Origin: Streptococcus infantis
Lineage (GTDB): Bacteria; Bacillota; Bacilli; Lactobacillales; Streptococcaceae
Length of the DNA stretch: 64,000 bases
Reading direction: 5' to 3'
NCBI RefSeq assembly: GCF_015546995.1
Contig: NZ_JADMUH010000002.1
Coordinates: 62,001-126,000 of the forward strand
Positions 7,323 to 15,748 of the stretch are shown piece by piece; position 1 is the first letter of the stretch, and every line of letters begins with the position of its first letter. The notes below the pieces were generated by a model. The model made no database searches and was not told where the DNA came from. It was given only the letters and a program-made list of their open reading frames with translations. The position numbers and the translations under genes were made by a program.

Positions 7323-9983
7323 CTATAACCATTCATTGTACTTCCTAATGTAAAATTTCTTAATAACTGTGACGCTAAACATGTACAAGAAAATAATACC
7401 AACCAAAAACAAGAAATATGGCAGTCCCAATGGAGCTAAACGAAGGATATTTACTAGTGGTCCATAAGGTAGACTAGTTACGAAAAGGGCTGCAACCAAA
7501 GTTGTCAAAATCACAAGCCAAGCTGGTCTGCTTTGTACAAAAGGAACTTTTGCTGTACGAAGCATATGGATGACCATGGTTTGAGACCACATAGATTCGA
7601 TGAACCATCCTGTTTGGAACAAGATAATAAACTGAAGGGCAGATTCAGAACCATGAACATAATGATGACCTGTCACCAAAGGAACAATGATAAAGTAGAG
7701 GAAGATAAAGGTCAAAATATCAAAGATAGATGAGATTGGCCCCATCCAAACCATAAATCGCGTAATGGATTTTGCTTCCCATGTATGAGGTTGTTTGAGA
7801 AAGTCTTGATCCACATTATCAAATGGCAATGCCACACAAGACAAATCATAGACTAGATTTAGGACAATGAGATGAACAGGAGCCATTGGTAAAAATGGCA
7901 AGAAGATACTCGCAACAAGGAGTGAGAAGATATTCCCAAAGTTTGAACTGACGGTCATCTTGATGTACTTGGTCATGTTGGCGTAGACCTTACGACCTTC
8001 AACGATACCCGTTTCAAGAACCATGAGATCCTTGTCTAACAAAATAACATCCGCAGTTTCTTTGGCGATATCGACTGCTGTATCTACAGAAATACCGACA
8101 TCTGCTACCTTCATAGATGGGGCATCATTAATACCGTCACCCATATAACCAACTCCATGACCATTTCTCTTCAACTGTAGAATGATACGCGCTTTTTGGT
8201 CAGGTGACAATTTAGCAAAGACTGTAACTCTTTCAACAACTTCTGCCAATTCTTGGTCTGTCATTTGGTCGATATCAGCTCCCAAAAGGATGTGTTCAAC
8301 ATCCAAACCAACCTTTTCACAGATGGCTTGGGTTACTTTTTCATTATCCCCAGTTAAAATTTTTGTTTTGACACCATGCTCAAGCAGAGCCTGAATAGCT
8401 GGTGCTGCAGATGGTTTTGGTGGATCCAAGAAAGCAAGATAACCCGTAAGGATCATGTCACTTTCATCAGTCACGGTATAAGCATAGTCTTCACGTAGAC
8501 CTGATTTGTACCCTACACCTAAGACACGCAAACCTTGACGGTTTAATTGCGCAACTTCTGCTAGTACTTCTTGGCGAATGTCTTCGGTTAGGGGAATGAT
8601 CTCTCCGCGGTACTCCACATGTGTCGAAATGTTCAACATTTCTTCTAAAGCACCTTTGGTAACCATACTAACGACATTGCTATCATCTTTGACGATGACA
8701 CTCATGCGTCTACGTTCAAAGTCAAATGGAAGTTCGTCGATTTTTTGGAAGCTAGTATCCAAATTTTGTAGAATAACGTGTTCTTTAGCTTCTTTTTCAG
8801 TTCTACTGATGATGGCACGGTCCATCAAGTTTTTCAAACCTGTTTGGAAATGTGAATTTAGATAGGCTCTTCTTAAGACTGCCATATCCAAATCACCGTG
8901 AATATCCAAAGGATATTCTAAAACAATCTCATCCTGCGTTAAAGTTCCAGTCTTGTCCGTACATAGGATATCGATTGCTCCTAAGTCCTGGATAGCATTA
9001 AGTTTTTTGATAACCACCTTTTCCTTGGCCATGATAATAGAACCTTTGGCCAAGCTGGCTGTAATAATCATTGGAAGCATTTCTGGTGTAAGTCCGACAC
9101 CAACACTCAAGGCAAAGACTCCAGCCTCTAGCCAGTCTCCATCGGTCAAACCATTTGCGAAAAACACAATCGGAACCATGACAAGCATCAAACGGATCAA
9201 GAGCCAAGAAATGCTGTTCATTTCACGTTCAAAAGAAGTTGGTTCATCGTAGGTGTTGAGAGTCTGTTCAATAGCTCCCATCATGGTGTCATCACCAACA
9301 GCTAAAACCATAGCTGTAGCACTTCCTGAGATAACGTTTGTCCCCATGAATGCCAAAGATTCTGCTTCTAAAAGACTCTCTACATTTTGATTTGTAGCTT
9401 TATTTAAAGCAAGTTTTTCGACTGCATCACTTTCTCCAGTCAAACCTGACTGTTGAACAAAAAAGTCTCGTGATTCAAATAAGATGACATCTGCTGGAAT
9501 CATATCTCCAGCGCTCAATTTCACGAGGTCTCCCACAACCAAGTCATCGATGGGTAACTCTTGTTCAAGACCATCGCGAATAACAGTTGCTGTATTGACA
9601 ATCATTTTTGAAAGATTGGTTGTTGCCTTGTCACTCCGCAATTCTTGGACAAAACGGATACCTCCTGAAATCAAAACTAAGACAACGATAATGATAGAAG
9701 TCGTTGGATCCTCTTGACCAGGTTTGGCCAGCCAGACGTTTGTAACGAGAGAAATAAAGGCAATCACAAGCAAAATGATTGTGAAAGGATTGATAATGGA
9801 CTCATAAATCTTTTTAAAGATGGAATCCTCTTGACCCTTGGTAATGGTGTTTTCACCATATAGGTCACGGTTTTCTTCGACTTGCTCTTGGTCCAAGCCT
9901 TTTAGACTTGTATGGTAAAAAGCTAGACTATCTTTTAATGGAGTTTGAATAGCTGCTGCTAGTCTTTCTTTTGTAGTTTTCAT
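7323..9983 (-). CDS. mgtA: P-type ATPase, magnesium-translocating type (P3B, MgtA-like)
   Basis: Integral membrane ion pump of 886 residues. It has the phosphorylation motif CTDKTGTLT, the actuator TGES motif (LTGESD), the nucleotide-binding KGA segment, the hinge GDGINDAPS, and a hydrophobic C-terminus typical of MgtA/MgtB importers. Substrate is inferred as Mg2+ from the family and from the M-box leader; P-type ATPases of other streptococcal branches move Ca2+ or Mn2+. ATAGGAGAAACC precedes the ATG. The gene is monocistronic, with a ~450-nt leader that includes a BOX insertion. Confidence 0.92.
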   Translation of the reverse strand: MKTTKERLAAAIQTPLKDSLAFYHTSLKGLDQEQVEENRDLYGENTITKGQEDSIFKKIYESIINPFTIILLVIAFISLVTNVWLAKPGQEDPTTSIIIVVLVLISGGIRFVQELRSDKATTNLSKMIVNTATVIRDGLEQELPIDDLVVGDLVKLSAGDMIPADVILFESRDFFVQQSGLTGESDAVEKLALNKATNQNVESLLEAESLAFMGTNVISGSATAMVLAVGDDTMMGAIEQTLNTYDEPTSFEREMNSISWLLIRLMLVMVPIVFFANGLTDGDWLEAGVFALSVGVGLTPEMLPMIITASLAKGSIIMAKEKVVIKKLNAIQDLGAIDILCTDKTGTLTQDEIVLEYPLDIHGDLDMAVLRRAYLNSHFQTGLKNLMDRAIISRTEKEAKEHVILQNLDTSFQKIDELPFDFERRRMSVIVKDDSNVVSMVTKGALEEMLNISTHVEYRGEIIPLTEDIRQEVLAEVAQLNRQGLRVLGVGYKSGLREDYAYTVTDESDMILTGYLAFLDPPKPSAAPAIQALLEHGVKTKILTGDNEKVTQAICEKVGLDVEHILLGADIDQMTDQELAEVVERVTVFAKLSPDQKARIILQLKRNGHGVGYMGDGINDAPSMKVADVGISVDTAVDIAKETADVILLDKDLMVLETGIVEGRKVYANMTKYIKMTVSSNFGNIFSLLVASIFLPFLPMAPVHLIVLNLVYDLSCVALPFDNVDQDFLKQPHTWEAKSITRFMVWMGPISSIFDILTFIFLYFIIVPLVTGHHYVHGSESALQFIILFQTGWFIESMWSQTMVIHMLRTAKVPFVQSRPAWLVILTTLVAALFVTSLPYGPLVNILRLAPLGLPYFLFLVGIIFLYMFSVTVIKKFYIRKYNEWL

Positions 9984-10015
9984 TGGTTTCTCCTATCTGT
10001 ATAAATGGTGATTTC

Positions 10016-10120
10016 ATACTCAATGAAAATCAAAGAGCAAACTAGGAAACTAGCCACAGGCTGTACTTGAGTACGGTAAGGCGACGTTGACGTGGTTTGA
10101 ATTTGATTTTCGAAGAGTAT
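10016..10120 (-). repeat. BOX-type repeat (boxA+boxC, no boxB) in the mgtA leader
   Basis: About 105 bp with inverted ends (TACTCAATGAAAATC against GATTTTCGAAGAGTA) and an internal GGTAAGGCGACGTTGACG, close to the boxA sequence used as a BOX-PCR primer. It lies between the leader hairpin and the mgtA ribosome-binding site, so it is part of the mgtA mRNA. Confidence 0.8.
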
Positions 10121-10184
10121 CATACACAGAGACCAATCACTTTATAAGGACAGAACGACACAAATCAGCGATTGGCTGTGTATG
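10121..10184 (-). promoter_or_regulatory. Long hairpin in the mgtA leader overlapping the leader ORF
   Basis: Arms 10167-10184 and 10121-10141 pair over CATACACAG/CTGTGTATG and CCAATC/GATTGG, with a TCT bulge. The first arm lies in codons 10-16 of the leader ORF and the second just after its stop. Translation through the ORF would therefore melt it. Confidence 0.7.
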
Positions 10185-10213
10185 TGCGGTTCTGGATGAT
10201 CGTCAATTTGCAT
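10142..10213 (-). CDS. Candidate 23-codon leader peptide upstream of mgtA
   Basis: ATG at 10213 preceded by GAAGGGAGACAAACG (a good Shine-Dalgarno). It encodes MQIDDHPEPHIHSQS followed by LICVVLSL and TAA. It sits after the M-box and terminator-like stem and before mgtA. The Asp-Asp-His-Pro-Glu-Pro start recalls MgtL of enterobacteria, whose acidic/proline codons destabilise ribosomes at low Mg2+. That resemblance is conceptual, not homology. Confidence 0.55.
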   Translation of the reverse strand: MQIDDHPEPHIHSQSLICVVLSL

Positions 10214-10248
10214 CGTTTGTCTCCCTTCTTTCTTCTAAAACAGCAGAA

Positions 10249-10273
10249 AGTCCTGCCATAAAATGGCAGGACT
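10249..10273 (-). terminator. Terminator-like stem after the mgtA M-box
   Basis: A perfect 11-bp stem, AGTCCTGCCAT/ATGGCAGGACT with a 3-nt loop. The following TTTCTGCTGTTTT is an imperfect U-tract. It is the likely expression platform of the riboswitch. Confidence 0.65.
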
Positions 10274-10284
10274 AAAAAACTCAT

Positions 10285-10440
10285 TATCTGTTTTCGTTCA
10301 AGCTTTAACTCCATAGGGCGATGTAATGAGCTTAGTCTTGACCTTCGCGATCAGGACTGTTGACCAACGAGTAGTGTCTCCACTGCTTTGCGGTAGTCAT
10401 CCGTATCCCTATGGTAGCCTCACCTACCGTTTTCGCCTTT
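10285..10440 (-). ncRNA. M-box (ykoK-type) magnesium riboswitch
   Basis: The minus strand shows the conserved blocks GGTAGGTGAGGCTACC, ATAGGGATACGG near the start and CGCCCTATGGAGTTAAAGCT near the end, in the order and spacing of the M-box aptamer. M-boxes fold on Mg2+ and usually terminate transcription of Mg2+ transport genes when Mg2+ is plentiful. It starts within a few nt of the predicted transcription start. Confidence 0.85.
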
Positions 10441-10441
10441 C

Positions 10442-10470
10442 AGTATAAACCTTTAACTAGTAAAAGTCAA
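10442..10470 (-). promoter_or_regulatory. Promoter of the mgtA leader and gene
   Basis: TTGACT (10465-10470), 17 bp, TATACT (10442-10447), about 460 nt upstream of the mgtA ATG. Confidence 0.85.
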
Positions 10471-10488
10471 CGATTTATCTCATTTTTC

Positions 10489-11550
10489 TTAGATTACGAT
10501 CAATTCTTTCGGAGCAAGGGTTAATAACTCACAACCGGTATCTGTAATCAGGATATCATCTTCGATACGAACCCCATATTTACCTTCGATATAGATACCT
10601 GGTTCATCAGTCAAGACCATACCAGTTTTGATAACTTCTTTGGAAGTTTGGCTAAAGTATGGCTCTTCGTGGATATCAAGTCCGATACCGTGTCCGATAC
10701 CGTGTGTAAAGTATTCTCCATAGCCTGCTTCCACAATGATATCACGAGGGATTTTGTCAAAGTCACGGAAACCTAAGCCAGCCTTAGCTTGGTCAATCAG
10801 AGCTTGATTAGCCTTCAAAACGGTGTTGTAAATTTCTGCTTGTTCATCACTGACATGACCTAGGTAGATGGTACGTGTCATATCACTGACATAGTGGTCA
10901 TAAAGGCACCCAAAATCCATAGTGATTGCTTCGCCTAGTTCTACTGGTTTGTGCATTGGGTGGGCATGGGGTTTAGAAGAGTTAATCCCACTCGCTAGAA
11001 TCGTGTCAAAAGACAAACCAGCAGCGCCTAATTCACGCATACGGAAGTCCAGGAAATTGGCAATTTCAATTTCAGTCTTCCCTGGCTTGATAAATTCAAG
11101 GGCATCGTGGAAAGCTTGATCTGAGATTGAACAAGCCTTACGAATCGTCGCAATCTCTGTCTCATCCTTAATCATACGAAGCGCTTCAACAAACTGAGTT
11201 TGTGGAACTAGTTCCAAACCTTCAAAAGCGGCTTGCATGCGGTGATAATAAGAAACCGAGATTTCATCTTCAAACCCGATACGAGAAAGACCCATGTCTT
11301 TAGCAATTTTTGCGATAGTAGCCAACTCGTCACGTTCTGCAAGAATCTCAAAACCAGTAACTTCCTGCTTAGCAGCGATGATATAGCGGGCATCCGTCAC
11401 CAAAATTTGACGGTCACGACAGATAAAGACCGTACCATTTGAACCCCAAAATCCTGTCAAATAATAGACGTTTTTAAGGTTATTGATAATGATACCATCT
11501 AGTTCTTTTTCTTGCATTTTATCGAGAAATGCTTGCACACGTTTATTCAT
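10489..11550 (-). CDS. pepP: Xaa-Pro dipeptidase/aminopeptidase, M24B family
   Basis: Cytosolic metallopeptidase that removes residues ahead of proline. The C-terminal pita-bread domain has the dimetal ligands in [17 protein letters not shown] (two Asp), [13 protein letters not shown] (His), LTDEPGIYI (Glu) and GVRIEDDI (Glu). The N-terminal creatinase-like domain covers about residues 1-125. Length is 353 aa. The start overlaps the uvrA stop by 8 nt, so uvrA and pepP are co-transcribed and probably coupled. Confidence 0.93.
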   Translation of the reverse strand: MNKRVQAFLDKMQEKELDGIIINNLKNVYYLTGFWGSNGTVFICRDRQILVTDARYIIAAKQEVTGFEILAERDELATIAKIAKDMGLSRIGFEDEISVSYYHRMQAAFEGLELVPQTQFVEALRMIKDETEIATIRKACSISDQAFHDALEFIKPGKTEIEIANFLDFRMRELGAAGLSFDTILASGINSSKPHAHPMHKPVELGEAITMDFGCLYDHYVSDMTRTIYLGHVSDEQAEIYNTVLKANQALIDQAKAGLGFRDFDKIPRDIIVEAGYGEYFTHGIGHGIGLDIHEEPYFSQTSKEVIKTGMVLTDEPGIYIEGKYGVRIEDDILITDTGCELLTLAPKELIVI

Positions 11551-14374
11551 GATGTAACTTTCCTTTCAAATACTGTCCTGTATAGCTTGCTTCATTGGCA
11601 GCTACTTCCTCTGGAGTTCCTGTTGCAATGATGGTACCACCACCAACACCGCCTTCTGGACCTAAATCGATGATATGGTCTGCCGTTTTGATGACATCTA
11701 GATTGTGCTCAATCACGAGAACTGTATTACCATCATCTACAAAGCGAGACAAGACCTTCAGTAGACGCGCGATATCCTCGGTATGAAGACCAGTTGTCGG
11801 TTCATCTAGAATGTAGAAGGATTTACCGGTCGAGCGTTTATGGAGTTCGCTAGCCAGCTTCATACGTTGCGCTTCTCCACCAGAAAGTGTCGTGGCTGGT
11901 TGCCCCAAGGTCACATAGCCTAGACCTACATCCTTGATCGTCTGGAGTTTGCGTTGAATTTTCGGAATGTGTTTGAAAAATTCTACCGCATCGTTGACGG
12001 TCATATCCAAGACTTGCGAGATATTCTTTTCCTTATAATGAACTTCCAGCGTTTCACTGTTATAGCGGGTTCCATGGCAGACTTCACAAGCCACGTAAAC
12101 ATCTGGCAAGAAGTGCATTTCAATCTTGATAATACCATCACCAGAGCAGGCCTCACAGCGACCACCCTTAACATTGAAACTGAAGCGACCCTTTTTGTAA
12201 CCACGGATCTTGGCTTCATTTGTCTGAGCAAAGAGGTCTCGGATGTCATCGAAAACACCTGTATAAGTCGCAGGATTAGACCTCGGTGTTCGTCCTATTG
12301 GACTCTGGTCAATGTCTATCAGACGATCGATATGCTCAATTCCTGAGATAGTCTTAAACTTTCCAGGTTTATCTGAATTGCGATTAAGCTTTTGAGCAAT
12401 GGCTTTTTTGAGAATGCTGTTAATAAGTGTCGACTTCCCTGAGCCAGAGACCCCTGTCACCGCAATGAATTTCCCAAGTGGGAAACGAGCAGTGATATTT
12501 TGTAGGTTGTTTTCACGCGCTCCCGTCACTTCGATAAAACGACCATTACCGACACGACGCTCTTCTGGCACTGGAATGGCACGTTTGCCTGACAAGTACT
12601 GACCTGTGATAGACTTGCTGTTGCGAGCCACTTGCTTGGGCGTTCCTGCGGCAACAATCTCTCCACCAAAGACCCCTGCACCAGGACCGACGTCGATCAG
12701 ATAATCAGCCTCTCGCATGGTATCTTCATCGTGTTCTACCACGATTAAGGTGTTCCCCAAGTCACGCATCTTTTTCAGACTGGCAATCAGGCGGTCATTG
12801 TCCCTCTGGTGAAGACCGATTGACGGCTCGTCTAGGATATAAAGCACTCCTGAGAGATTGGAACCAATCTGGGTTGCCAAGCGAATACGTTGGCTTTCTC
12901 CACCCGATAGGGTTCCTGCCGAACGAGAAAGGGTCAGATAGTTAAGTCCGACATTATTGAGGAAGGTCAAGCGGTCCTTGATTTCCTTAAGAATCGGACG
13001 AGCGATGATAGCTTCATTTTCAGATAGGCTTAGTTGATCAATAACCTCCAAATGGTCTGCGATAGAGAGGTCTGAAATTTCTCCGATATGGAGTCCTTTT
13101 TCTCCCCCTACCCGAACAGATAAGGCCTGGTCATTGAGACGATATCCGTGACACGTGCCACAAGTTAGTTCATTCATATAAAGACGCATTTGTGTGCGGG
13201 TATAGTCGCTATTGGTTTCATGATAGCGACGCTTGATATTCCCTATAACACCTTCAAAAGGAATGTCGATGTCGCGAACTCCACCGAATTCATTTTCATA
13301 GTGGAAATGGAATTCCTTACCATCTGAACCATAGAAAATGAGATTCTTATCCTCCTCTGACAAAGCTTCAAATGGAGTATCCATGTCCACTCCGAAGGCT
13401 GTCATAGCTTGTTCTAGCATATTTGGATAATAGTTAGAAGAGATGGGATTCCAAGGGGCTAAGGCTCCCTCACGAAGGGTCTTGCTAGCATCTGATACGA
13501 CTAAGTCCGTATCAACCTCTAGCTTGATCCCCAAACCATCACACTCGCTACAAGAACCAAACGGAGCATTGAAGGAGAAGAGACGAGGTTCTAGTTCTGG
13601 AACTGTAAAACCACAGACTGGGCAGGCATAATGTTCTGAAAAGAGGAGCTCAGAATCATCCATGGTATCAATAATGACATACCCTTCAGCGATACGAAGG
13701 GCTGCTTCGATGGAATCAAAGAGACGACTACGGATACCTTCTTTGATGATAATACGGTCTACCACCACATCGATATTGTGTTGTTTATTCTTTTCAAGTT
13801 CAGGAACTTCGGTCACATCATAGACAACCCCATCGACACGGACACGAACATAACCATCCTTTTGAATCTTTTCAATCAGCGTCTTATGTTGCCCTTTTTT
13901 CTTACGAATGACAGGAGCCAAAATCTGCAGACGCTGGCGCTCTGGTAATTCCAAAACCTTGTCTACAATCTGTTCAACAGAAGAAGCCTTGATAGCCCCA
14001 TGTCCGTTGATACAGTAGGGTGTTCCTACACGTGCATAGAGGAGACGTAGATAGTCATTTATTTCCGTCGTAGTTCCTACAGTTGAGCGAGGATTTTTAC
14101 TAGTCGTTTTCTGGTCAATAGAAATGGCAGGGCTGAGACCATCGATAGAGTCCACATCTGGCTTTTCCATATTGCCCAAAAACTGACGAGCATAGGCTGA
14201 CAGACTTTCTACGTAGCGGCGTTGTCCTTCTGCATAAAGGGTATCAAAGGCAAGACTGGACTTGCCCGAACCCGACAGCCCCGTCACCACAACTAGCTTG
14301 TCACGTGGAATTTCCACGTCAATATTTTTTAAATTATGGGCGCGTGCCCCATGGATGACAATCTTATCTTGCAT
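11543..14374 (-). CDS. uvrA: Excinuclease ABC subunit A
   Basis: Damage-recognition ATPase of nucleotide excision repair; loads UvrB at lesions. It has two ABC modules with Walker A GLSGSGKS and GVSGSGKS, signature motifs LSGGESQR and LSGGEAQR, and zinc-binding Cys pairs (CPVCGF with CSECDG; CEACSG with CEVCHG). I start it at [13 protein letters not shown] (943 aa): the upstream in-frame ATG at 14407 lies inside the -10 box. AGAAAGAAG precedes the chosen ATG. The satellite is inserted just upstream. Confidence 0.96.
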   Translation of the reverse strand: MQDKIVIHGARAHNLKNIDVEIPRDKLVVVTGLSGSGKSSLAFDTLYAEGQRRYVESLSAYARQFLGNMEKPDVDSIDGLSPAISIDQKTTSKNPRSTVGTTTEINDYLRLLYARVGTPYCINGHGAIKASSVEQIVDKVLELPERQRLQILAPVIRKKKGQHKTLIEKIQKDGYVRVRVDGVVYDVTEVPELEKNKQHNIDVVVDRIIIKEGIRSRLFDSIEAALRIAEGYVIIDTMDDSELLFSEHYACPVCGFTVPELEPRLFSFNAPFGSCSECDGLGIKLEVDTDLVVSDASKTLREGALAPWNPISSNYYPNMLEQAMTAFGVDMDTPFEALSEEDKNLIFYGSDGKEFHFHYENEFGGVRDIDIPFEGVIGNIKRRYHETNSDYTRTQMRLYMNELTCGTCHGYRLNDQALSVRVGGEKGLHIGEISDLSIADHLEVIDQLSLSENEAIIARPILKEIKDRLTFLNNVGLNYLTLSRSAGTLSGGESQRIRLATQIGSNLSGVLYILDEPSIGLHQRDNDRLIASLKKMRDLGNTLIVVEHDEDTMREADYLIDVGPGAGVFGGEIVAAGTPKQVARNSKSITGQYLSGKRAIPVPEERRVGNGRFIEVTGARENNLQNITARFPLGKFIAVTGVSGSGKSTLINSILKKAIAQKLNRNSDKPGKFKTISGIEHIDRLIDIDQSPIGRTPRSNPATYTGVFDDIRDLFAQTNEAKIRGYKKGRFSFNVKGGRCEACSGDGIIKIEMHFLPDVYVACEVCHGTRYNSETLEVHYKEKNISQVLDMTVNDAVEFFKHIPKIQRKLQTIKDVGLGYVTLGQPATTLSGGEAQRMKLASELHKRSTGKSFYILDEPTTGLHTEDIARLLKVLSRFVDDGNTVLVIEHNLDVIKTADHIIDLGPEGGVGGGTIIATGTPEEVAANEASYTGQYLKGKLHHE

Positions 14375-14405
14375 GTTACTTCTTTCTAGTCCATTGTTGC
14401 TTTCC

Positions 14406-14411
14406 ATTATA
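14406..14411 (-). promoter_or_regulatory. Extended -10 of uvrA, 26 bp from the satellite end
   Basis: TATAAT with a TGG extension. The -35 position (14429-14434) is weak and host-derived; element sequence begins at 14437, so only upstream DNA is altered by integration. Confidence 0.6.
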
Positions 14412-14431
14412 CCAAAAAAAGTGAAATTCTA

Positions 14432-14461
14432 TTACCAAAAAAGCCGATTTTGTAGTATAAT
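14432..14461 (+). promoter_or_regulatory. Native corA promoter stranded at attL
   Basis: TTACCA (14432-14437), 18 bp, TATAAT (14456-14461). In an empty site this would drive corA; here it reads into the satellite, opposite to its left-end genes. Confidence 0.55.
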
Positions 14462-14462
14462 A
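14437..14462 (+). repeat. attL, 26-bp core
   Basis: Starts AAAAAAGCCG and ends AGTATAATA; identical to 26349-26374, with both flanks diverging immediately. The core carries a TATAAT. Confidence 0.92.
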
Positions 14463-14553
14463 AAAAACTTCCTATTTTATGTTTCCTTATAGTTCCCTAA
14501 CCCTTATATCACGCGCTTTTTAATAAAAAATCACTAACATTACTATTTACTAC

Positions 14554-14587
14554 TTGCTCCCCCAAAGTACGCAAAAAGGGGAGCAAA
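14554..14587. repeat. Left-end candidate integrase arm sites
   Basis: TTGCTCCCC (14554-14562, inverted) and GGGGAGCAAA (14578-14587). Matching GGGGAGCAAA copies occur at the right end (26258-26279). Confidence 0.55.
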
Positions 14588-14608
14588 AAAGCCCCAAAAA
14601 AGGGCTAA
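14586..14608 (-). terminator. Terminator of the left-end small-gene operon
   Basis: AGCCC/GGGCT stem ending in TTTTTT on the minus strand. Confidence 0.65.
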
Positions 14609-14637
14609 GATTTGACGAGTTCAGCAGGCAAGAAACT

Positions 14638-14664
14638 AGCACGGTCAAACGTGCTTTTTATTTT
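14638..14664 (+). terminator. Plus-strand hairpin facing the attL promoter
   Basis: AGCACG/CGTGCT stem followed by TTTTATTTT on the plus strand. It would stop transcription entering from the stranded corA promoter. Confidence 0.55.
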
Positions 14665-14890
14665 AATAATACTGCACTTCAATTCCATCCATAATATTTA
14701 TTAAAGTATTATCGCCAATTTTTAAAGAAATCAGTTCATTTAATGATGATACCTGGTATTCTTTATCTCCAATAACCACTACAATATCATGAACAGAATT
14801 TGGTAAGATAGCACAATCTTGCCCTTTGTAAACAAAAGAGACATCCCAACCATTGTCATATAACGCTTGTAAATCATCTAATATTGCCAT
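14663..14890 (-). CDS. Small acidic hypothetical protein
   Basis: 75 residues, acidic, with alternating hydrophobic stretches (VSFVYKG, DIVVVIGDKEYQV, TLINIMDGIEVQYY) that suggest a small beta-rich domain. I do not recognise a family. It is the last gene of a three-gene leftward group with the two Sm-like genes and may act with them. No signal peptide or membrane segment. Confidence 0.6.
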   Translation of the reverse strand: MAILDDLQALYDNGWDVSFVYKGQDCAILPNSVHDIVVVIGDKEYQVSSLNELISLKIGDNTLINIMDGIEVQYY

Positions 14891-14952
14891 ATAAACCTAA
14901 ATCCTTTCCCATAGTGTTTTTGTAGGTGAAAGCGCCTAGATTAAACTAAGTA

Positions 14953-15168
14953 CTATGAGATTTCTTTAATCGAGATAATCTCACTCTCAGATAGGGAAAT
15001 CTCAGTTGGTTCATCAGAGCTAGGATCGTCAATGAGAATGGTGATTTCATCTTGCTCATCATTGTCCATTTCGTCAATAAAATCTGTGACAAAACCTTTT
15101 ATGACTTTACCGTCACTAGTTACTACCTGAACTCTTGAGCGTAGGTAGTTCCAAAGTTGTTTACTCAT
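14953..15168 (-). CDS. Sm/LSM-like small acidic protein, copy 2
   Basis: 71 residues from the second Met (MSKQLWNYLRSRVQVV); GAGGGCTAAGA precedes this ATG, better than the upstream one. It is a paralogue of the next gene: both start with an aromatic helix (LWNYLRSRV, LWTFLRQNV), then a DGKVIKGFV/DGSIISGFV turn like the Sm1 motif (G-x4-G-x-V) and a terminal short hydrophobic strand. The middle is extremely acidic (EMDNDEQDE). An Sm fold is inferred from pattern only; an acidic nucleic-acid mimic is the main alternative. Confidence 0.65.
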   Translation of the reverse strand: MSKQLWNYLRSRVQVVTSDGKVIKGFVTDFIDEMDNDEQDEITILIDDPSSDEPTEISLSESEIISIKEIS

Positions 15169-15195
15169 TCTTAGCCCTCTCACATGTTCTAAGCG

Positions 15196-15387
15196 CTACG
15201 CTACTGAAATACTAAGGATTTCATCCTCAAAATACTCATAAAGAGTACCGTCGACATCCAAGCCGATTGAGTCAATCTCCTCATCGTTGTCATCTTTGTT
15301 ACAGTATTCTTGGACAAAGCCTGAAATGATCGAGCCGTCTTTAAGCACAAGTTTCACGTTTTGTCTTAAAAAAGTCCATAATTTCAT
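15196..15387 (-). CDS. Sm/LSM-like small acidic protein, copy 1
   Basis: 63 residues starting MKLWTFLRQNVKLVLKDGS, followed by ISGFV, an acidic DDNDEE stretch, an IGLDVDG strand and DEILSISVA. The layout matches the Sm/Hfq core (strand, GxxxxGxV turn, acidic loop, final hydrophobic strand). GGGCGGGAGGTAAGC gives a strong Shine-Dalgarno. First gene of the leftward group and divergent from the three small RNAs. Streptococci are known to lack Hfq, which makes the location notable. Function unproven. Confidence 0.68.
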   Translation of the reverse strand: MKLWTFLRQNVKLVLKDGSIISGFVQEYCNKDDNDEEIDSIGLDVDGTLYEYFEDEILSISVA

Positions 15388-15444
15388 AGCTTACCTCCCG
15401 CCCTTGGTTCAAGCTCTTTGCTTTACAGTTAGTGTTCTTCCTTA

Positions 15445-15450
15445 ATTATA
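15445..15450 (-). promoter_or_regulatory. Extended -10 promoter of the Sm-like gene group
   Basis: TATAAT with TGG upstream on the minus strand, about 58 nt before the ATG at 15387 and back-to-back with the first sRNA promoter. Confidence 0.65.
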
Positions 15451-15484
15451 CCATAACTGGCTTTTACTTTACTCCACAATATTC

Positions 15485-15513
15485 TTGTACTTAAATGTAT
15501 TATGAGTTATAAT
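15485..15513 (+). promoter_or_regulatory. Promoter of satellite sRNA 1
   Basis: TTGTAC, 17 bp, TATAAT (15508-15513); shares ATGAGTTATAAT with the second promoter. Confidence 0.75.
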
Positions 15514-15519
15514 TTAGTT

Positions 15520-15596
15520 AGTAAATAGAGGTTTTTCATCTCCCCTTGAAACAGTTCATTCTGCGGTAGGAGGTGGGACACCTCTATTTGTTTTTT
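15520..15596 (+). ncRNA. Candidate sRNA 1 of a tandem trio
   Basis: Starts about 7 nt after TATAAT and ends in TTTTTT. Lower stem AAATAGAGGT/ACCTCTATTT (15523-15532 with 15580-15589); upper stem CATCTCC/GGAGGTG; large apical loop. No convincing ORF. Its terminal T run is also the -35 (TTGTTT) of sRNA 2. Homologous in plan to sRNAs 2 and 3 but different in stem sequence. Confidence 0.68.
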
Positions 15597-15616
15597 AAGT
15601 CAAAATGAGTTATAAT
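15588..15616 (+). promoter_or_regulatory. Promoter of satellite sRNA 2
   Basis: TTGTTT, 17 bp, TATAAT (15611-15616); the -35 overlaps the terminator U-tract of sRNA 1. Confidence 0.68.
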
Positions 15617-15622
15617 TAGATT

Positions 15623-15688
15623 AAGAAAGAAGTGTGGTTTTCCCGCCCAAAAAGCCTTAGAGCTGTGGGAGAGTCATGCTTCTTTTAC
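15623..15688 (+). ncRNA. Candidate sRNA 2 of a tandem trio
   Basis: Lower stem AAAGAAGT/GCTTCTTT (15626-15633 with 15678-15685, one T-G pair). Upper stem TTTCCCGC/GTGGGAGA closes an A-rich loop. The terminal T run is short (TTTTA), so the 3' end is less certain than for copies 1 and 3. Confidence 0.6.
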
Positions 15689-15713
15689 TATTTCGACTAC
15701 CCACCCTTAATTC

Positions 15714-15742
15714 TTGCGTCAGTTAGTTTTTTAGGTTATAAT
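15714..15742 (+). promoter_or_regulatory. Promoter of satellite sRNA 3
   Basis: TTGCGT, 17 bp, TATAAT (15737-15742). Confidence 0.7.
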
Positions 15743-15748
15743 CTAAGC

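Noticed and set aside
10016-10120. RUP element rather than BOX
   Set aside because: The internal GGCAAGGCGACG-type sequence matches boxA as used in BOX-PCR; I keep RUP only as a remote alternative.
10285-10440. yybP-ykoY manganese riboswitch instead of M-box
   Set aside because: The conserved GGTGAGGCT and CCCTATGG...GTTAAAGC blocks are those of the M-box; the yybP-ykoY core (GGGGAGTA-type) is missing.
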